Assembly: GCF_047496725.1 (NCBI RefSeq)
Contig: NC_132973.1
Location: 11,666,233 to 11,730,232, forward strand
Length of the DNA stretch: 64,000 nt
DNA from: Anoplolepis gracilipes
Lineage: Eukaryota; Arthropoda; Insecta; Hymenoptera; Formicidae
Direction of reading: 5' to 3'
In this document: positions 36,328 to 50,553 of the stretch, piece by piece
How the letters are laid out: every line of letters begins with the position of its first letter
Numbering within the stretch: the first letter of the stretch is position 1
The notes under the pieces: model-generated
Databases searched by the model: none
Told to the model about the DNA's origin: nothing
The model's input: the letters and a program-made list of their open reading frames with translations, nothing else
Translations under genes and position numbers: made by a program

Positions 36328-39300
36328 CTAAAACAATTATTCATCAGATTATATAAAGATATTAATGGACCAAGTTATATGTTATAACAATTTATTTTAT
36401 ATTTTCTTTTATTTGCGCTGTTACTTTCCAGCAAGTTTTCGTAAAGAATGATATTCATATGTCAAGAAATTGGCGACGTTAATTTTCATTCCAATTTTTT
36501 CACAATAATAAAAATGATATTCACAATAGTAAGAATATTCTTTATTCTATACAACTAAAAAGAAGCATGTAGGAAAGCTATATTCTTAGGAGTATATTCT
36601 CATTCACCCATGATATTTGATATGATGCTCGAGGATATTATGCACACTCTACATTCGCCAATATCTCACCATGTTATTATGAAAAAATTTTGTACCTAGC
36701 TTGGTAACGAAAAGAAAAATGAAAAAGAGAAGTTATTCGCAGACCGCGACCTTCCAAGTCTTTATGGTCGGTCGTAAGCTAATACCCGTGGCGGCTGTAA
36801 CATTTTCTGAAGACGATGCGAGTTCAACGGCGAGAATATATTCGTTACAGACGTTCATAATTAATGACGGCGGTCATCAACCCAGGATAAAATCGAGATT
36901 ACCAATCGCCTCTCTTCTTACATATTTGGCGCAAACGCGTCGGTATTTTGAACATGTCACGCGGTAAAATCGATCTGCATACATATAAGGCCAATGACAG
37001 CACTCACATTTGAATTAAATTAACACATATTTAAATACATAATATGTACACAGAATGATTAATAATTTATATTAATTATTTAACAACGATTTATCTATAG
37101 CAAATCCATTTTTTTAATCCATTTTTAATAAGGCCAAATAATATGAAGATAAAGAACAATATACAATATCATTCTGTTATGAATATATCAATAAAAATGT
37201 TACTGTTAATAAAATACTAAATTTTTTAAAAGCAATATTTTTTTCCTTCACAAGCATAAACGCATTCAGCTTATATTACCGTTCGCGATGTCCTTCGTTA
37301 GCATCGATTTTTTTCAACACTATGAATTATTAGCAGGAGACCAAGAATATATGCAAAAAAAGTGTGTATTTTTCATGTGCCTTTATTGCGAAGGTATAAT
37401 CTTTATTGAAATTATTTTCTCGCTTTCTTCTCAAAATAGCTCCTCGCGCGGAATCAAGATTGCGAACGGAACGCAATCATACTTGGTGATTCGCGAAACC
37501 CACCGGCTGATGGAAAACAGTTTGCGGTCGTTGTAAGCATCTCCGACAGAGCGGTTATGATAAAATAAAAATTGAAGGAAAAAATTTCAAGAAAGTAAAT
37601 CAACACGAACGAAAGCTCTTGAAAGCTTTTATGACCTCATCTAACATTAATTCTTCTTGATGTTCCTATCGCTATTAAAATCTGAAATCAGTTTTAAGTT
37701 TGTTCTGCACTTTTAAAGTTACGCGATATCTCGCATAACTTGGAATAAATTTTTTTTAAAATAATATACTAGCAAAAACATAACACTGATATAAAACAAA
37801 AATATTTGCTATTTTTAAAGTAAAGAAAAGTGTTTGGAAAATACACGTAAAGCTGATGCTTTCGTAAAATATTGTAAGAAATTGTATTTGCGCATTAATG
37901 ATATTATTAACATATATTTATTAATAAATTAGTTGGCAAGATATTAATAAAAATCGTTACTATTAAAAAATACAAGATTTTTATCTTCGTCGAAAATATT
38001 CTTCCATTTTAGAATCTAAAAATTATTCTTTTCTATAATATTTACTTTTTAAAATAAAAGTTCAATAATAGTAATATTCTTTCTACGCTATGTTTTTTAT
38101 AATAGTTTTATAATACTATCGAAAGATCATCAATCGATCGTAAGCTTATAGTTCTTTGCAAACTTTCTAAGAATTGCACGGAACTTTATGCTTCTTATCA
38201 CTGCTTGACGTTATTAATTCCCTGGTTCTGCGTCTCGTGTTGTATGCATGGTTTACGAGAATCTCGCAGTTTTATTGCGAGGCAGCATGTTGACCTCTTT
38301 GACCCCTCTTTACGAAACTATTCTGTAATATAGCGGTAGTGTTCACGAGACTAGTCTAATCAAAAAATTGTCATGTTAACTTAATCATCGATGACTTTTA
38401 TTCGCTACTCTGAATGCTAGATTTGTTGTTCTAACAGATATCTGACAATATCGCATATATTATTTAACGATAAAGCCATTTTAGACAATTTTCAGAAAAT
38501 AAGAAAAAAAAATCTGCTCCTTTTCACATTTTCTCAATACACGCACACCATACTAATTATTTATATTACACCTACATATAATTTAATTTCATTGTTAAAA
38601 TTCTTTCAGCTAAATTGAATTAATTTTTATATAAATGCATAGGTTTACGTATAATACTTTGCTTTTAAAATAAACTCAATTAGATCTTCGAAAAACTATA
38701 CAAAATCTATTTTTTCAAATATTTGTTATTTAAAGAATATATGTATATTATCCATATTTTTAAAATTTTTAATAGCAAAAAATATTTTAAATATTATATT
38801 ATTAATTATATTATTGATATTATATATTGTTATATAGTAAATAGTACATTTTTCGATGTACTCTTATGTTTGAGATAGTCAGAAATGAAACGTGGCAATT
38901 TAATACGATGTTCGCTTCATATTCTCAATCCATTAGATTTCCAACATATCTCGATGTTACCAATTTAAATTAAAATAGTAAAATGGAACATCTTACACAT
39001 GTGTACCATTACAGACTTTGTGATAGTCAGGTACATCAAAATTTATGAGCGAAGTTTTGACATCACGACAACTAATCTTTCGCTATTCGTCATTGTCGGA
39101 CTGTGATGTATGTGTTGTGTGCATAAATTCTGCTGCATATCAAGATTTAAACTTTTTAATGTCCTCTATAAATTCATTTCATTCATCGTCAATTCATTCA
39201 ATCGTCAAAAAACATTTATTTAAACATTTATTCAAACATTTATTCAAACTTTTGACAACTGTTGTACTAATATCGCATAAAATTCAATCAATTATTTCAT

Positions 39301-40408
39301 ACAAATATATTATTTTTTAGTAAATTAAGAAAAATAAAATTGCGATATATATCTAATAAGACAAGGAAAATTATCCAGCAACCATTTCCAGATAGTAATT
39401 ATAATTGAGAAAAACAATGCAAGTGTGCAATGATATAATTTAGAAATGTAAATAAATAAATTTACGCGTTTAATTGGAATTTAATGCAAAAGTTGTCATT
39501 TAAATGGAAACATTTCTTCATTGTTCGATCATATGTGCGATAATTTTTAATCACATTTTATAAACACCGCTTACGATCGCTAATGACAATGTGATTCTAC
39601 TACGTTGGTGAAAAAGAAACAAAATCGAGAACTCGTAAAAGACTTGAAAAAGAACTGGCGTTCTGCAAATTGCGTCATTAGGCGCCACATTTCGCGGTGA
39701 GTAATTGCGTTTGCGAGTAAATGAAGGTGCATATTTCTGTTAAAGAGTCGAATAAAAAGAAGGAAAAAAAGAGTATTATCAAATAAAAATGCTATATCAT
39801 AAGATAACAGTATAGGATTCTCTAAAAAATATATATATACATATATATATTGCGTCAAATATTATATGTCATATATTTTATGTTAAATATGTTTTTCGTT
39901 CTAGGAAATTAATCAAAATTACACTGTATGACGTCAAGCTCGTCAATATCGTCTTTTTCGCGGCTTTGTGCATTCGTCTAAATGTATTGTATAATATATA
40001 AAATAAATATATGTATAAAATATTGTCTTATATTTCTCTCCGCAAACAAGTTAGAGATTCACATTTATGAGTGAATTTCATCGTTTCATCGTCGGCATAG
40101 TATTGTGTTTCGTGCTGTGTCGATGAAAAACAGCTTTGCAGTCATTTATTGATACGTTCGATCTGGCGTCTGCTGTACGAGAATAAGTAAAAAAAAAATC
40201 ACGCAGAAAAAAGAAAAAGAAGATGCGTAGGCGGATAGATCGTGCACGTCTCGTCTTTCGATGCATGACCTCGCAAAAGTACCGTAAAAAACAATGCAAC
40301 TGAAAAAAAAACAATGCTACAGGGAACGTAACGCGCGCGCGTGTGTGTGTAAATAACTTTGTGTGTGTAATTTATATAAATATTTAATGAAGACACATGT
40401 TATATACA

Positions 40409-40451
<43 letters not shown>

Positions 40452-42440
40452 CGAAAGAGATGCAATGATATTTATGTTATAGATCGAAGTTATGTACAGG
40501 AGGGTCCGCGTATAATTTGATCATTTAGATTATATCCATTTAAAAAAAGAACTGGAATGAAAGGCGTTTAATGCGTTAAAGTCGATAGCGCGCGGATGTT
40601 CGTTGCGATGCCGAGAGAGGTGAAAAGGAGGAAGGGAGGATAAGATGAGAGAGAAGCTGGGGCTTCTCTCGTGTATAGAGAGTTAGAAGAAAAATCTCGG
40701 TTATATTTCACGTAACGCGTCGAAGTGCTCGCGTGTGTATGTACGTAAGAGCACGCGTATATATATGTTGCACGTGCGAGCACGCACGCACATAAACGCA
40801 TGTCTCATGCTTCTCTCCCACGAAGCACACGAACCGTTCCGTGTCTTTGTCGTTCCCGTCTTCGTTTTTCACCGCGAGCTTTTTCCTCTTTTTTCAGGGT
40901 CTTTCTTAATTGCTTTCCAGAGGAGTGAAGACGAGCTCTCTTGTCTCCTCTTCATCCTTTCCCGCCATCGCACTCTCTTAATGCCACGTACAGTTGATGA
41001 CTGCCACCAGTCGGATGTAAAAGGATGAAAAACTATTGGATGAAAAAGCTACGCTACATCTAAAGATTTTAAATTCATCTGCCTTAAAATTCCCAAAATC
41101 TAACAAGACGATAATTCAAATAACATCGTGTGAAATATAATTATCAGAAAATTATCCTCGATTTATTCGATATATCGTAATATCTTATTAGATTAATTTT
41201 CAAATATTATCTAAGGGATATTAAATATCAATATAACATAGTAGCTTTCTCTTGTTGATAAAAATTAGCATCGTACGTAATATTATATATGCAGCGTTTA
41301 AAACGTGCGAGAAGTTAACGCGTCTCAAAATGCGATTACGAAGAATTCATCAAACATTAATTGCATTAATATTTTTATAATCAATATACACGATGGGAAT
41401 CGTAATAACAAGAATTGATAATAATTTTATATCGATACAATATGAATACATATTTAGCACAACAGGCGCAAGTGGCAATTATCCGCAACGGTTACGTAAT
41501 CACTTCGACACTTCGAAACCGGACAAACGGTACAATCGAAGAAATGCGATAAAAAGTGAAATACGTACGCGTACTCTCTACGTCTACGTGATGTTCGATC
41601 TTTCCGAGATGAAAGAAAATTGATCGCGCGCAGCTCCTTGAAGTGGAACGGCGACAGCAAAGCAGACGCCGTTCGTGCGAATAATAATCAGACCTCGCTC
41701 GTTAATTGACAAGCGCAAGTGTACCGATATGATTATAGCGGTATCCATAAATATCGATGTTTGCACAATCATCATATCAGCTTTTCGTTTTATAACGAGA
41801 AAAGCATCGAGAGGCGAGCCCGTCTATCACGCAAATACCGCTCTTCACGTGGACACGCGTTCGAGTAATCCGGTTGCTGCTCCATTACTCCACCCCGATG
41901 TATCAATTAAAGTCCCGACGAGATGAGTACAATCAGGGGACGCGGACACAATCTGGAATACGAATGTTCAGGAAGGAACGCCCATGCTCCTGGGAAGCGA
42001 CGGGAAAATCCCGTTCGTTACATGTAATCGCATTGCGGTGAGATTTATAGCGGTGAGTTACGCACGTTCTTCGGTGTGACAACCACCATTATACCGCTTC
42101 GTATATTCTTTCTTGAAATTCTACACACTAATGTCGCGAATATTGTATTTTTTGTAATAATACGATTAATCGGTGCTAAAATTATATAGTTTTAGATTAC
42201 TGTTTACTTATCCTTTTTTTTTACACAACAATTTAATTATACGCTACAATAAATTATTTTATTTTAAGGCATGTGTGTGTGTGTGTGTGTTTTTTTATTT
42301 AAGCTTAAGATAATATTAGATTTTTGAAATAGTTATTTAAAAAAAAAAGATAAAATCTTTCAGTGAAAATGACAAACGTAACGTAAAAATTAATATGTTA
42401 GTTCATTTTTCCTCGAAATGAATATTATATAAGTAACTTT

Positions 42441-42475
42441 CCTCTCTCTCTCTCTCTCTCTCTCTTTTTCTTTTC
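42441..42475. repeat. (CT)n microsatellite
   Basis: About 35 bp of almost pure CT dinucleotide repeat. Confidence 0.95.
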
Positions 42476-44367
42476 TTTTCTTCTTCTATGTCTTCCTGAC
42501 ATAAATATTAAAATTTCTAGAAGAGCACGGAACATGTTAGAACAATGACTGACTCATGTCATGAACATAACAATTACATTTACCGTTATGAGCGCTAAGA
42601 CAATATTAATTAGATTTCTCAAACAGGTGTAATACCGGGAGATTATGGTAATGACGATAAAATGCGTATTATGAAGAAACGAGTTGTGAAACACACCTTA
42701 AAGCAAAATCGCACGGTGTAAGTTGCCGAAGCGTGGCTTCCTCGGCGATTTAATGGCAGACGATAGTCAGCAACAATCGCGAAAACAAGGCTCACGGTTC
42801 ACTAATTGCTGACGCGGGGGAGCAATTATATTGCATACCGAGCGCGGAGGAACAAGGCGTGAATATAATCCGAGAGACGAGGGTACAGTTAGCTATCTCA
42901 CGGGGCTCTCATGGTGCGCATCACGTGCCGGGGGCCAATTTCAGGTCGCGCGTCGCGCACCCAACACGCGATTCGATCCGTTTCTTTTTGAGGTAGGTTA
43001 TTACCTCGTTTTCCTCGAAGCCACAACTCGTCCCAAGATGTTGCGAGCCTCGAACCCGCCCATTTCGTTTAAACTAAATGAAACGTGCGAGCGGCCATTA
43101 AATCACGTTCTAAAAATATATAATACTTGTGATCTACGAGGTTCAAATACAGAGGTTGATTATATAATACCTGAAATAAACTACGCGGGGTTGAAAATGT
43201 TTAAATGCGGATATCCCTTTCGCCAAAACATAATTTTTTATTGGATTGGTTTTATTGTTATGGTTTCGCATATACCTTACAGTATTTTACAAAACGTAAA
43301 ATGATGCAAATGATTATACGCGATTAGCTTTATAAATAATAACATTCCCCGGAATTTGAGCGAATTAAAATAGACTCATTAATGAAGAAATTTTATGAAT
43401 GTAAAGAATAAAAAAGAATCATTTTATAGGTTTTATTTAGATTTCTTTGCTATTCAGACTTTGAGAAACCTTAAGAATAATTCTCTCCTGATATATACGT
43501 GTTATGTCACGTCGCATACACTAAATATATAAGTATATCTTGCATGCTTCATCGTAAATATTCAATTGGAGCGACACAATGTTTTTGGTAAATACGATTC
43601 GTCACGTTTCTCAACTAAGTTTATTCGTATATTATCCTTGACGGTTTACACTGTCAGAGGTACACGTCTTCTAGCTGATTTATTCGCGTCGTAAGGACTT
43701 ACGCGTGCCTGACAGCTCGATACAACGTGTACTACAGCGAACCTGCTTCCGCCATTCTACGCTGCCACACGTGTATCAAGCCAGTTCTACCGTAAATCGT
43801 ACAAGAAATCAACATGTGTAACAGATTAGGTATCACAACGATTTGTTAATTTCACGAGACGTCGATGTACGAGAACCAGAATAATTGCTGTCTAATGGAT
43901 GACTTTGATATAATGTTTATGCGAGTATAATTTCTCTCAGTGATACGATGCGAATAGAATCGTCTATTTTTATCGTATTATGACAAAATCTGTTTCATAT
44001 AAGCAATCGATTGAGAGGTGCCAATGATAGTCATATTTTAAATAACTTTTTTAACTAACATCCATCTTGCATGCTTCGGATGATCATGTCGAGTCACCTA
44101 GGACGTCTGCTCGCCAAATCGCCCAAGGCGAATGCCGTGAGATTGCCATGCGTGCCAAACGATGAGCACACGAGAGCTACAAAATTACGCGTGGGGTCCC
44201 GATCGTCGGGCCCATGAGAATTACCATTTCATGGCCCGAGGTAGGAATTCTCACGAGTGCATATATGTGTGCGCTTATAGGTGTTTGCGTAACACGAGCA
44301 CGTCGACCTCGTCAGCGATACTGATATGCTGCAAAACAAAGTTGCTAGATTCATCTCGTTAACAGAG

Positions 44368-45275
44368 TTTATAAGTCAGAAACTGAAGAATAAGCAATCT
44401 CGAAGCGTTCACATTTTGATGTTGTAAACGGATGTGAACTCATTTATTTAAACATGCTGATAAAGTATATGCGCGACATACAAATTTTTCTATTATCTCT
44501 AACAATGAAGAAATTTGAAGAGAAAGATTTTAGAATTTGCATCTAAAATAAATTTCAAAAATTCTCTATAACATTCTCTGTAACAGTATTAAAATTATTA
44601 TATTATTTGTCAATGTTGTTATAATTATTAATTAAATTTATCATACACTTTACACGTTATTGAATTATTTGAAATATTCATGAGAGTATGTAATATTATA
44701 ATAAGCTGCTGTATTATCCAAGCACACATATCAACCAGATTTGGTCAACAATAATATATATGTGTGAAAATATACTATGTTATGACATAAATTATGTTAT
44801 TAAATTTGATTATGTTATAAATCTGCTTCTAATAATATATCATATGACAATATTGCATTAATAAAAAAATCATACATATATACGTATATACATATATAAT
44901 TATTAATCACATGCACTTCAACAAAGTTTACATCTTTTGCAAATTTTATTTTCATTATTTTTGCAATCGGTTAATCTTATGCGTCATATCAAATTAAGTA
45001 CATTTATAAGTCAGAAACTGAAGAATGAGCAATCTCGAAGCGTTCACATTTTGATGTTGTAAACGGATGTAAACTCGTTTATTTAAACATGCTAATAAAG
45101 TATTGTATATGCGCGACATACAAATTTTTCTATTATCTATAACAATGAAGAAATTTAAAGAGAAAGAATGTATATATGTATATATTTATATATATGATTT
45201 TTTTTATATTTTTTTTTTTTATTAATGCAATATTGTCATATGATATATTATTAGAAGCAGATTTATAATTTACAT
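44368..45275. repeat. composite repeat: direct pair A-A' and inverted pair B-B'
   Basis: Unit A (44368-44529) starts TTATAAGTCAGAAACTGAAG. It is repeated in the same orientation at 45003-45167 with a few substitutions and a 5-bp insertion. Unit B (about 44807-44900, with ATCTGCTTCTAATAATATAT) reappears reversed at about 45176-45275. The order is A, B, A', reversed B. This looks like nested or rearranged non-autonomous transposon copies. No protein is encoded. Confidence 0.8.
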
Positions 45276-45454
45276 AATTGACTTATTATGCTTTATATTT
45301 TTTTTCTATGTAGCGCGAAACACCGAAAATACAGTATACGTAAGCTTCAGAATTATTCGATCCTACGTGTGCACGTTAGCCATCAATAATGAAACATGCA
45401 ACGGAAATTAATGGCTTCGATCGAAGCTCTCTGATTGCAATTTCGAAATTGGGG

Positions 45455-45493
45455 CACTCGAATTCGGACCAAGCATTGGTCCGAATTCGAGTG
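45455..45493. repeat. perfect 17-bp-arm hairpin
   Basis: CACTCGAATTCGGACCA and its exact reverse complement are separated by the 5-nt loop AGCAT. It sits about 180 bp beyond the composite repeat. Confidence 0.85.
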
Positions 45494-48400
45494 TACTACC
45501 ATTTCGAACCGAAGAGTAGTTAGGAGCACTATTTATCTTTGATATGCTAATCCAGTGCTATTAATCGTACATTAGTACGTATGATTTCAACGCGATTAAT
45601 TAGTGTTTATTAATAGAGCTTTAACGTTTAACTAATTTTGTATTTTATTCATAAGAGCTGCACATCTCGGAGTTTTCAAACAGAAAGTATATTATACTTT
45701 TATGAAAAAAAAAGATTAATGCGAAGATGAAAGTGGAATGTCGATCTAATTTGTCACGTATAATTCACGGTATCAAACTATTTGCTAATCAATTGATTTA
45801 AAATTATACAATACAGTTGCTAATGATGTACTGTACACAATGAATGAATTGCGCATAATATGATTGATGTTTGACATCAATCATATAATGGACTATCCTC
45901 CCAATTTAGTATTCATAACAAATGCAATTATTGAGATTGACTTGCTAATGAGACGGATTGTTGTAAAGTTACAAGCTTATTTGCGACATTCAGTCGTTTA
46001 ATTCTTTACCAAGTCATTTCCAAGTTTTTTATTTGACATTCGTTAATTTTGAATACAAGAAAAAGTGCTAATTATAATGTTATGGAAAAGCAATATTATA
46101 TTTTTAATGTAAATTTTCAAAATGACATCTAAACATTTTTTATTGTTAATCTATTCAATTTCATATTTAATACTAAATATAGTCAGTTAAATTTAGACCT
46201 CATAATTCGCTAAACGTGATATAAAAACTCGGTAATTTTAAGTTTTAATATTTTTTGCGGTTTATATCTGCAATTAATCAGTCAGAAAACATTCCGTGAT
46301 CAAGATTTTGGAGCGTATGATAAAGATTATCGCTAATGAAGCCATTCAATATTGGTTCGCTCTTCAATCATCGGAAAGGTTCTTCGATCTGATTAATCCT
46401 ACTAATTTAAATGCAATCGTTATCAGACACGATCCGCGATCAGTGCATGAGCCGTGGATCAATAGTAATTACGGCCGTCTATACGACAGAACGCAATTGA
46501 AGTATCATCTAACAATAAGACAACGTAGTCGGAAATAAATCCACCACTAAGAAGAACTCTCGACCTCCTTCCACTCTTACTCAGCAATAATCTTCGTCGC
46601 GGCAGGCAACAGACCGTTGCACATGCGTTGCCGCAACTTAAGGATGCACTGTTATGCATGTTACGGTTTTTTTTTCTAGAAAATAACGGGAACGCGAGTA
46701 CGCGAACGACTACAAAGAAATAATGCATATTTTCAAGTTCTAACATGTTAATCGTTCGAATTACAATGGAAATTTGCATTCAAATAATATAAGAATTATG
46801 CAGAATTTAATTCTATCACTAAACATTTTTAAAATCGATAATTTTTCAGTATATTGTACATTTATATTGTACATTTTGATTAATTGAGATATAGTGGATT
46901 AAAACGATCTTGGTTCGCGATTAATCATAAAGTTTCGATTATTTTCTCAATTTATCTTTGTTAAGATTCGTTATCGATGTCAACTCGATGGTAACTCAAT
47001 TATACGAAATCCACTGTGAATTCTTTCTATTTTTCTATTTTTCTTTTCGATATACGATACTATATGTCAAAACTTTTCTATTATTATTTAAAAAAACTTA
47101 GAGCAGTTAATATATTTTTCATTTAAAAGATTTCTAAGTACTATAATTAATTGGATCCGCATAATTGACGTAGACATTTAAATAAAATTATTTTCGATCT
47201 ATTTTCGATTATTATATGTGTATCGTCTGTAGTTTAGAATTTTTTCGTAGTTTAAAAGAAGTTTAGAATTTAAGTAGTTTAAAAGTAGTTTTAAAGTAGT
47301 TTTAAAGTAGTTTATCTAAACGTTGTGTAGATGATACATAAAAAAATCTCATAAACATAGTTTGAAAGTCTATGATACAAGAGTTTGCTGCCAGCGCAAA
47401 ACTACTGTGGCGTGGGCGAATGTTCTATCATAAATGCATGATGAAACAAGCTGTATGGACATGCATAAAGCGCATACAGCAACCATGCCGGCTCAACATG
47501 GTTAATCGAAACGATTAAAACCGGTCTCGTATTGCCAAGGGTCATCCTTGTGTTCATAGACGTTATAAGGGAATGTAAGAGGGTGTACTGACAATCTCTT
47601 CAAGCTTCAAACAGACAAAAAGTTAATTAAAACTTAATGCTTTATTAATCAAATTTTCACGAAATGAGTTATCGTTAATATTTATGTATATTTTAAATAC
47701 TAATACTTTTTAAATAACAATACTTTTATAAAATGTTACTTTGAATAAACACAACATAATAAAAAAAGAAAACAAACCTATAACTTTCCAAAGAGTAAAG
47801 CCACCTGAGAAAAAAAGAAGAAAAGACACAATTATAAAATATACTCGAATAATTAAGAGTTAAATGCGGATGATAGCGTGTTCGAAGAAAAATAATTTTC
47901 TTTAAAATTTATGCACCATCATTCGCGTTTGGCTTTTAATTGCTCAGGTATAATATTTTTTAATTGCTTTTCTTCTTTTCTTTCAGATACCTTCACTCTT
48001 TCTCACAATTCCTCTCTATATAATTTTTTTTAAATTTATTAAAACGTATTTTTTTTCTTTAAGTGATTGTGCACAAATTTTACTCGGGTATCTTATACCG
48101 CGGGATTTTATTTATATTAAAATAAATTTCAAATTCGAAATTATATATACTTAAGTATTTAGTTTCTGCACTAACTGTAAATAAAATTTGTACTCTGTGC
48201 AGAACCACTTAACTTCAAAGAAAACTAATTTTCTTTGAAACTTATGCACACTACTTATGCATCTATGTTGGCTCTTAATTGCAAAGTAATTATATTTTTT
48301 CACACGAAAGCTATTTTAATTTTTTAATGTTAAAAAATATTAAAATTTTATTCAATATTTAATGACAGTATGAAATATAAATATTAATAATGACGAACTC

Positions 48401-49590
48401 TTTTTCTCAAATATATGTAAAATAATCATAAAATAAAAAAGTTTAAGCTATAATTTATATCATAAACCTATATTGCATTCCTGTTTTAATTTTCAAAAAA
48501 GAAAAGATATTTAAATGAAGAGCAAATGCCAACTAAAATTTTATCAAATATTCTACTATTAATATTAAATATAAAATTCATCTTATATTTCAGAAAAAAA
48601 ATTTATAATAATTTTAGTAACTTATGTAGAAAAAATTATCTTTATATGTATTTACGCGAAAAAAGATCTATTTTGTGCGCGCGCGCATTTGTGTATGTGT
48701 TATGTGATGGTTATTATCATGTCAATTAATCGTCGAGGGTGATAATGTGCACGTTAGAGCGCGAGTAGGAAATATCATATCGACCAAAGATGCAATCGGT
48801 AAAGATATGTGCTCCCAACTTGGAAAATGCGGAAGACGATGCCAAGGCAATACACTATCTCGCAAAGCTGCGATTAGGGAGCAGCGACTTATGCTTACCG
48901 ATTTTCTTATCGCGATCAGATCGTCGAACTCCTCTTTTACCAGCCGATCTATTACAGCTTTGGAGATGTAAAATACTAGGAACATACGCATCGACGAGCG
49001 CATCGTTTTCTATATGATTTGACGGTAGGCGGATACGAAAGCATTGCCGATCCGATGCTTTAATATTCGCAATATTAGAATCAGAAATTATATGTGCGTG
49101 AGATATATCTTGCGATTAATGATCGATATAAATAACATTTACATGATTGGGAGATAAATATTAGTGATTTTAATGTCACGAATCCAGATAAACCTATCAT
49201 AAAATATAAAAAAGGCAACAAAAGCGAAAAAAAAATTTTAATTATAAAAATGTAATTACTGAAAGAGACATAATTTTTATAAGGACATGTAGAGATGTAA
49301 TTATCATGTTCGTGTCAAAAGTGTGCCTTTCTTTTATGATATAATTATAATTTATTTTTTCTAAAATCTTGAATAAAATAATAAAATAATATAGTATAGA
49401 TGTAGAGTATAATATACATTTATATTATAAATTGCAATTAGAGATAGAGAAAGATTTTATAAACCTCTATAATTATTATCTACAATTAGTAAGTATATAT
49501 TATGAAATAAAATATTATAATTAACACGAATTAATCTTTCATCATATATCCTATCTTATTGCAATTTTTAGTTTTTCATTTTCTACACAG

Positions 49591-49699
49591 AATCTCAGAC
49601 GAGGTAGATTTGCTTTCAGTGCGATTTGACAGAACGCTAGAAACACAGGACCACCGGTTGTTGATATCGCTTCTACCGACAATCCGCCAGTGTTCATAA
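49591..49699 (+). other. possible terminal exon with a BESS-like ending
   Basis: A strong acceptor (polypyrimidine tract, then CTACACAG) precedes an open frame: ISDEVDLLSVRF, then DHRLLISLLPTIRQCS and stop. The LLISLLPTIR part recalls the short BESS motif that ends MADF-BESS regulators. No MADF domain or upstream exon was found, and the motif is short, so this may be chance. A CpG-rich stretch continues to about 49930. Confidence 0.2.
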
Positions 49700-50519
49700 A
49701 TCAGTGCTGAGAATACGTAAGGGATAATAATGAGGAACGAAGACGATGATGAAGAGTCTACGTGGAAGCGCCTGTGTTACCATTGGGACGACTGATACGG
49801 CAGGTGATCGGGAATTTACGGCGTGCGATAGTATCGAAATGGAAAGTTATAGACCACCTTTAGAATTGCGGAAGGTTTATGGTCTAAAGAATGTCTACCC
49901 GGTATGGTTAATAATCAGCAAAATTGAGTGACAGTTAGAAAATTGGACGTCAGTTATGACAAAGTAGTCGAGTTATCATTAGACAAGATGCTTAATTATT
50001 TTCAAGAAGATAATAAATATTCAAGTTACAATAATAAATATGATACGAATAATAAATGTAATATTTTAATGAATAAATCTACATATGAAGAAATGAATAA
50101 ATCAAGAATATAAGCGAAGTTTATAATTCAATAAAACAAAGTAAAAAGTTTATATCGATGCGAATATAATTAAAATAATAAATATTAAATAAAGACCGTA
50201 AAATACGAGTATTGTAAATTATATAATAATTTTCTTATATATTTCTCTATTTTTTACTTCACTCTTTATTTATGCATCAATATTTTTATAAAAGTAATGA
50301 GAAATAAAATAAATGAAAAGTTTTCTATTTATGTACAACAAAATTAAAGACTTCACCGCTTGTAATTAATTTGTAAATTTAAAAATAAGAGTTCCTTTTT
50401 TAGAAAGACACAAGAAAAGAGTACATAGAAATAATAAGGGAAAACAAAGATGATAATGCAGAATCTATATAAAAATGTCTAAGAGATCAAAATCATTGAA
50501 ATATGACAAGATTGAGATT

Positions 50520-50553
<34 letters not shown>

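Noticed and set aside
39200..39251. short tandem ATTTATTCAAAC-like repeats
   Set aside because: There are only about four imperfect units, with no spacer structure. It is not a CRISPR array or a meaningful satellite.
42831..43304. 157-codon plus-strand open frame
   Set aside because: No recognisable motif was seen. The second half is AT-rich with random-like composition, and no upstream or downstream exon fits.
47225..47315. TAGTTTAAA-type short repeats
   Set aside because: Imperfect low-complexity slippage tract with no further structure.
48722..49017. overlapping frames of 74-93 codons on both strands
   Set aside because: Three frames are open at once and none resembles a known protein. 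The stretch is probably non-coding.
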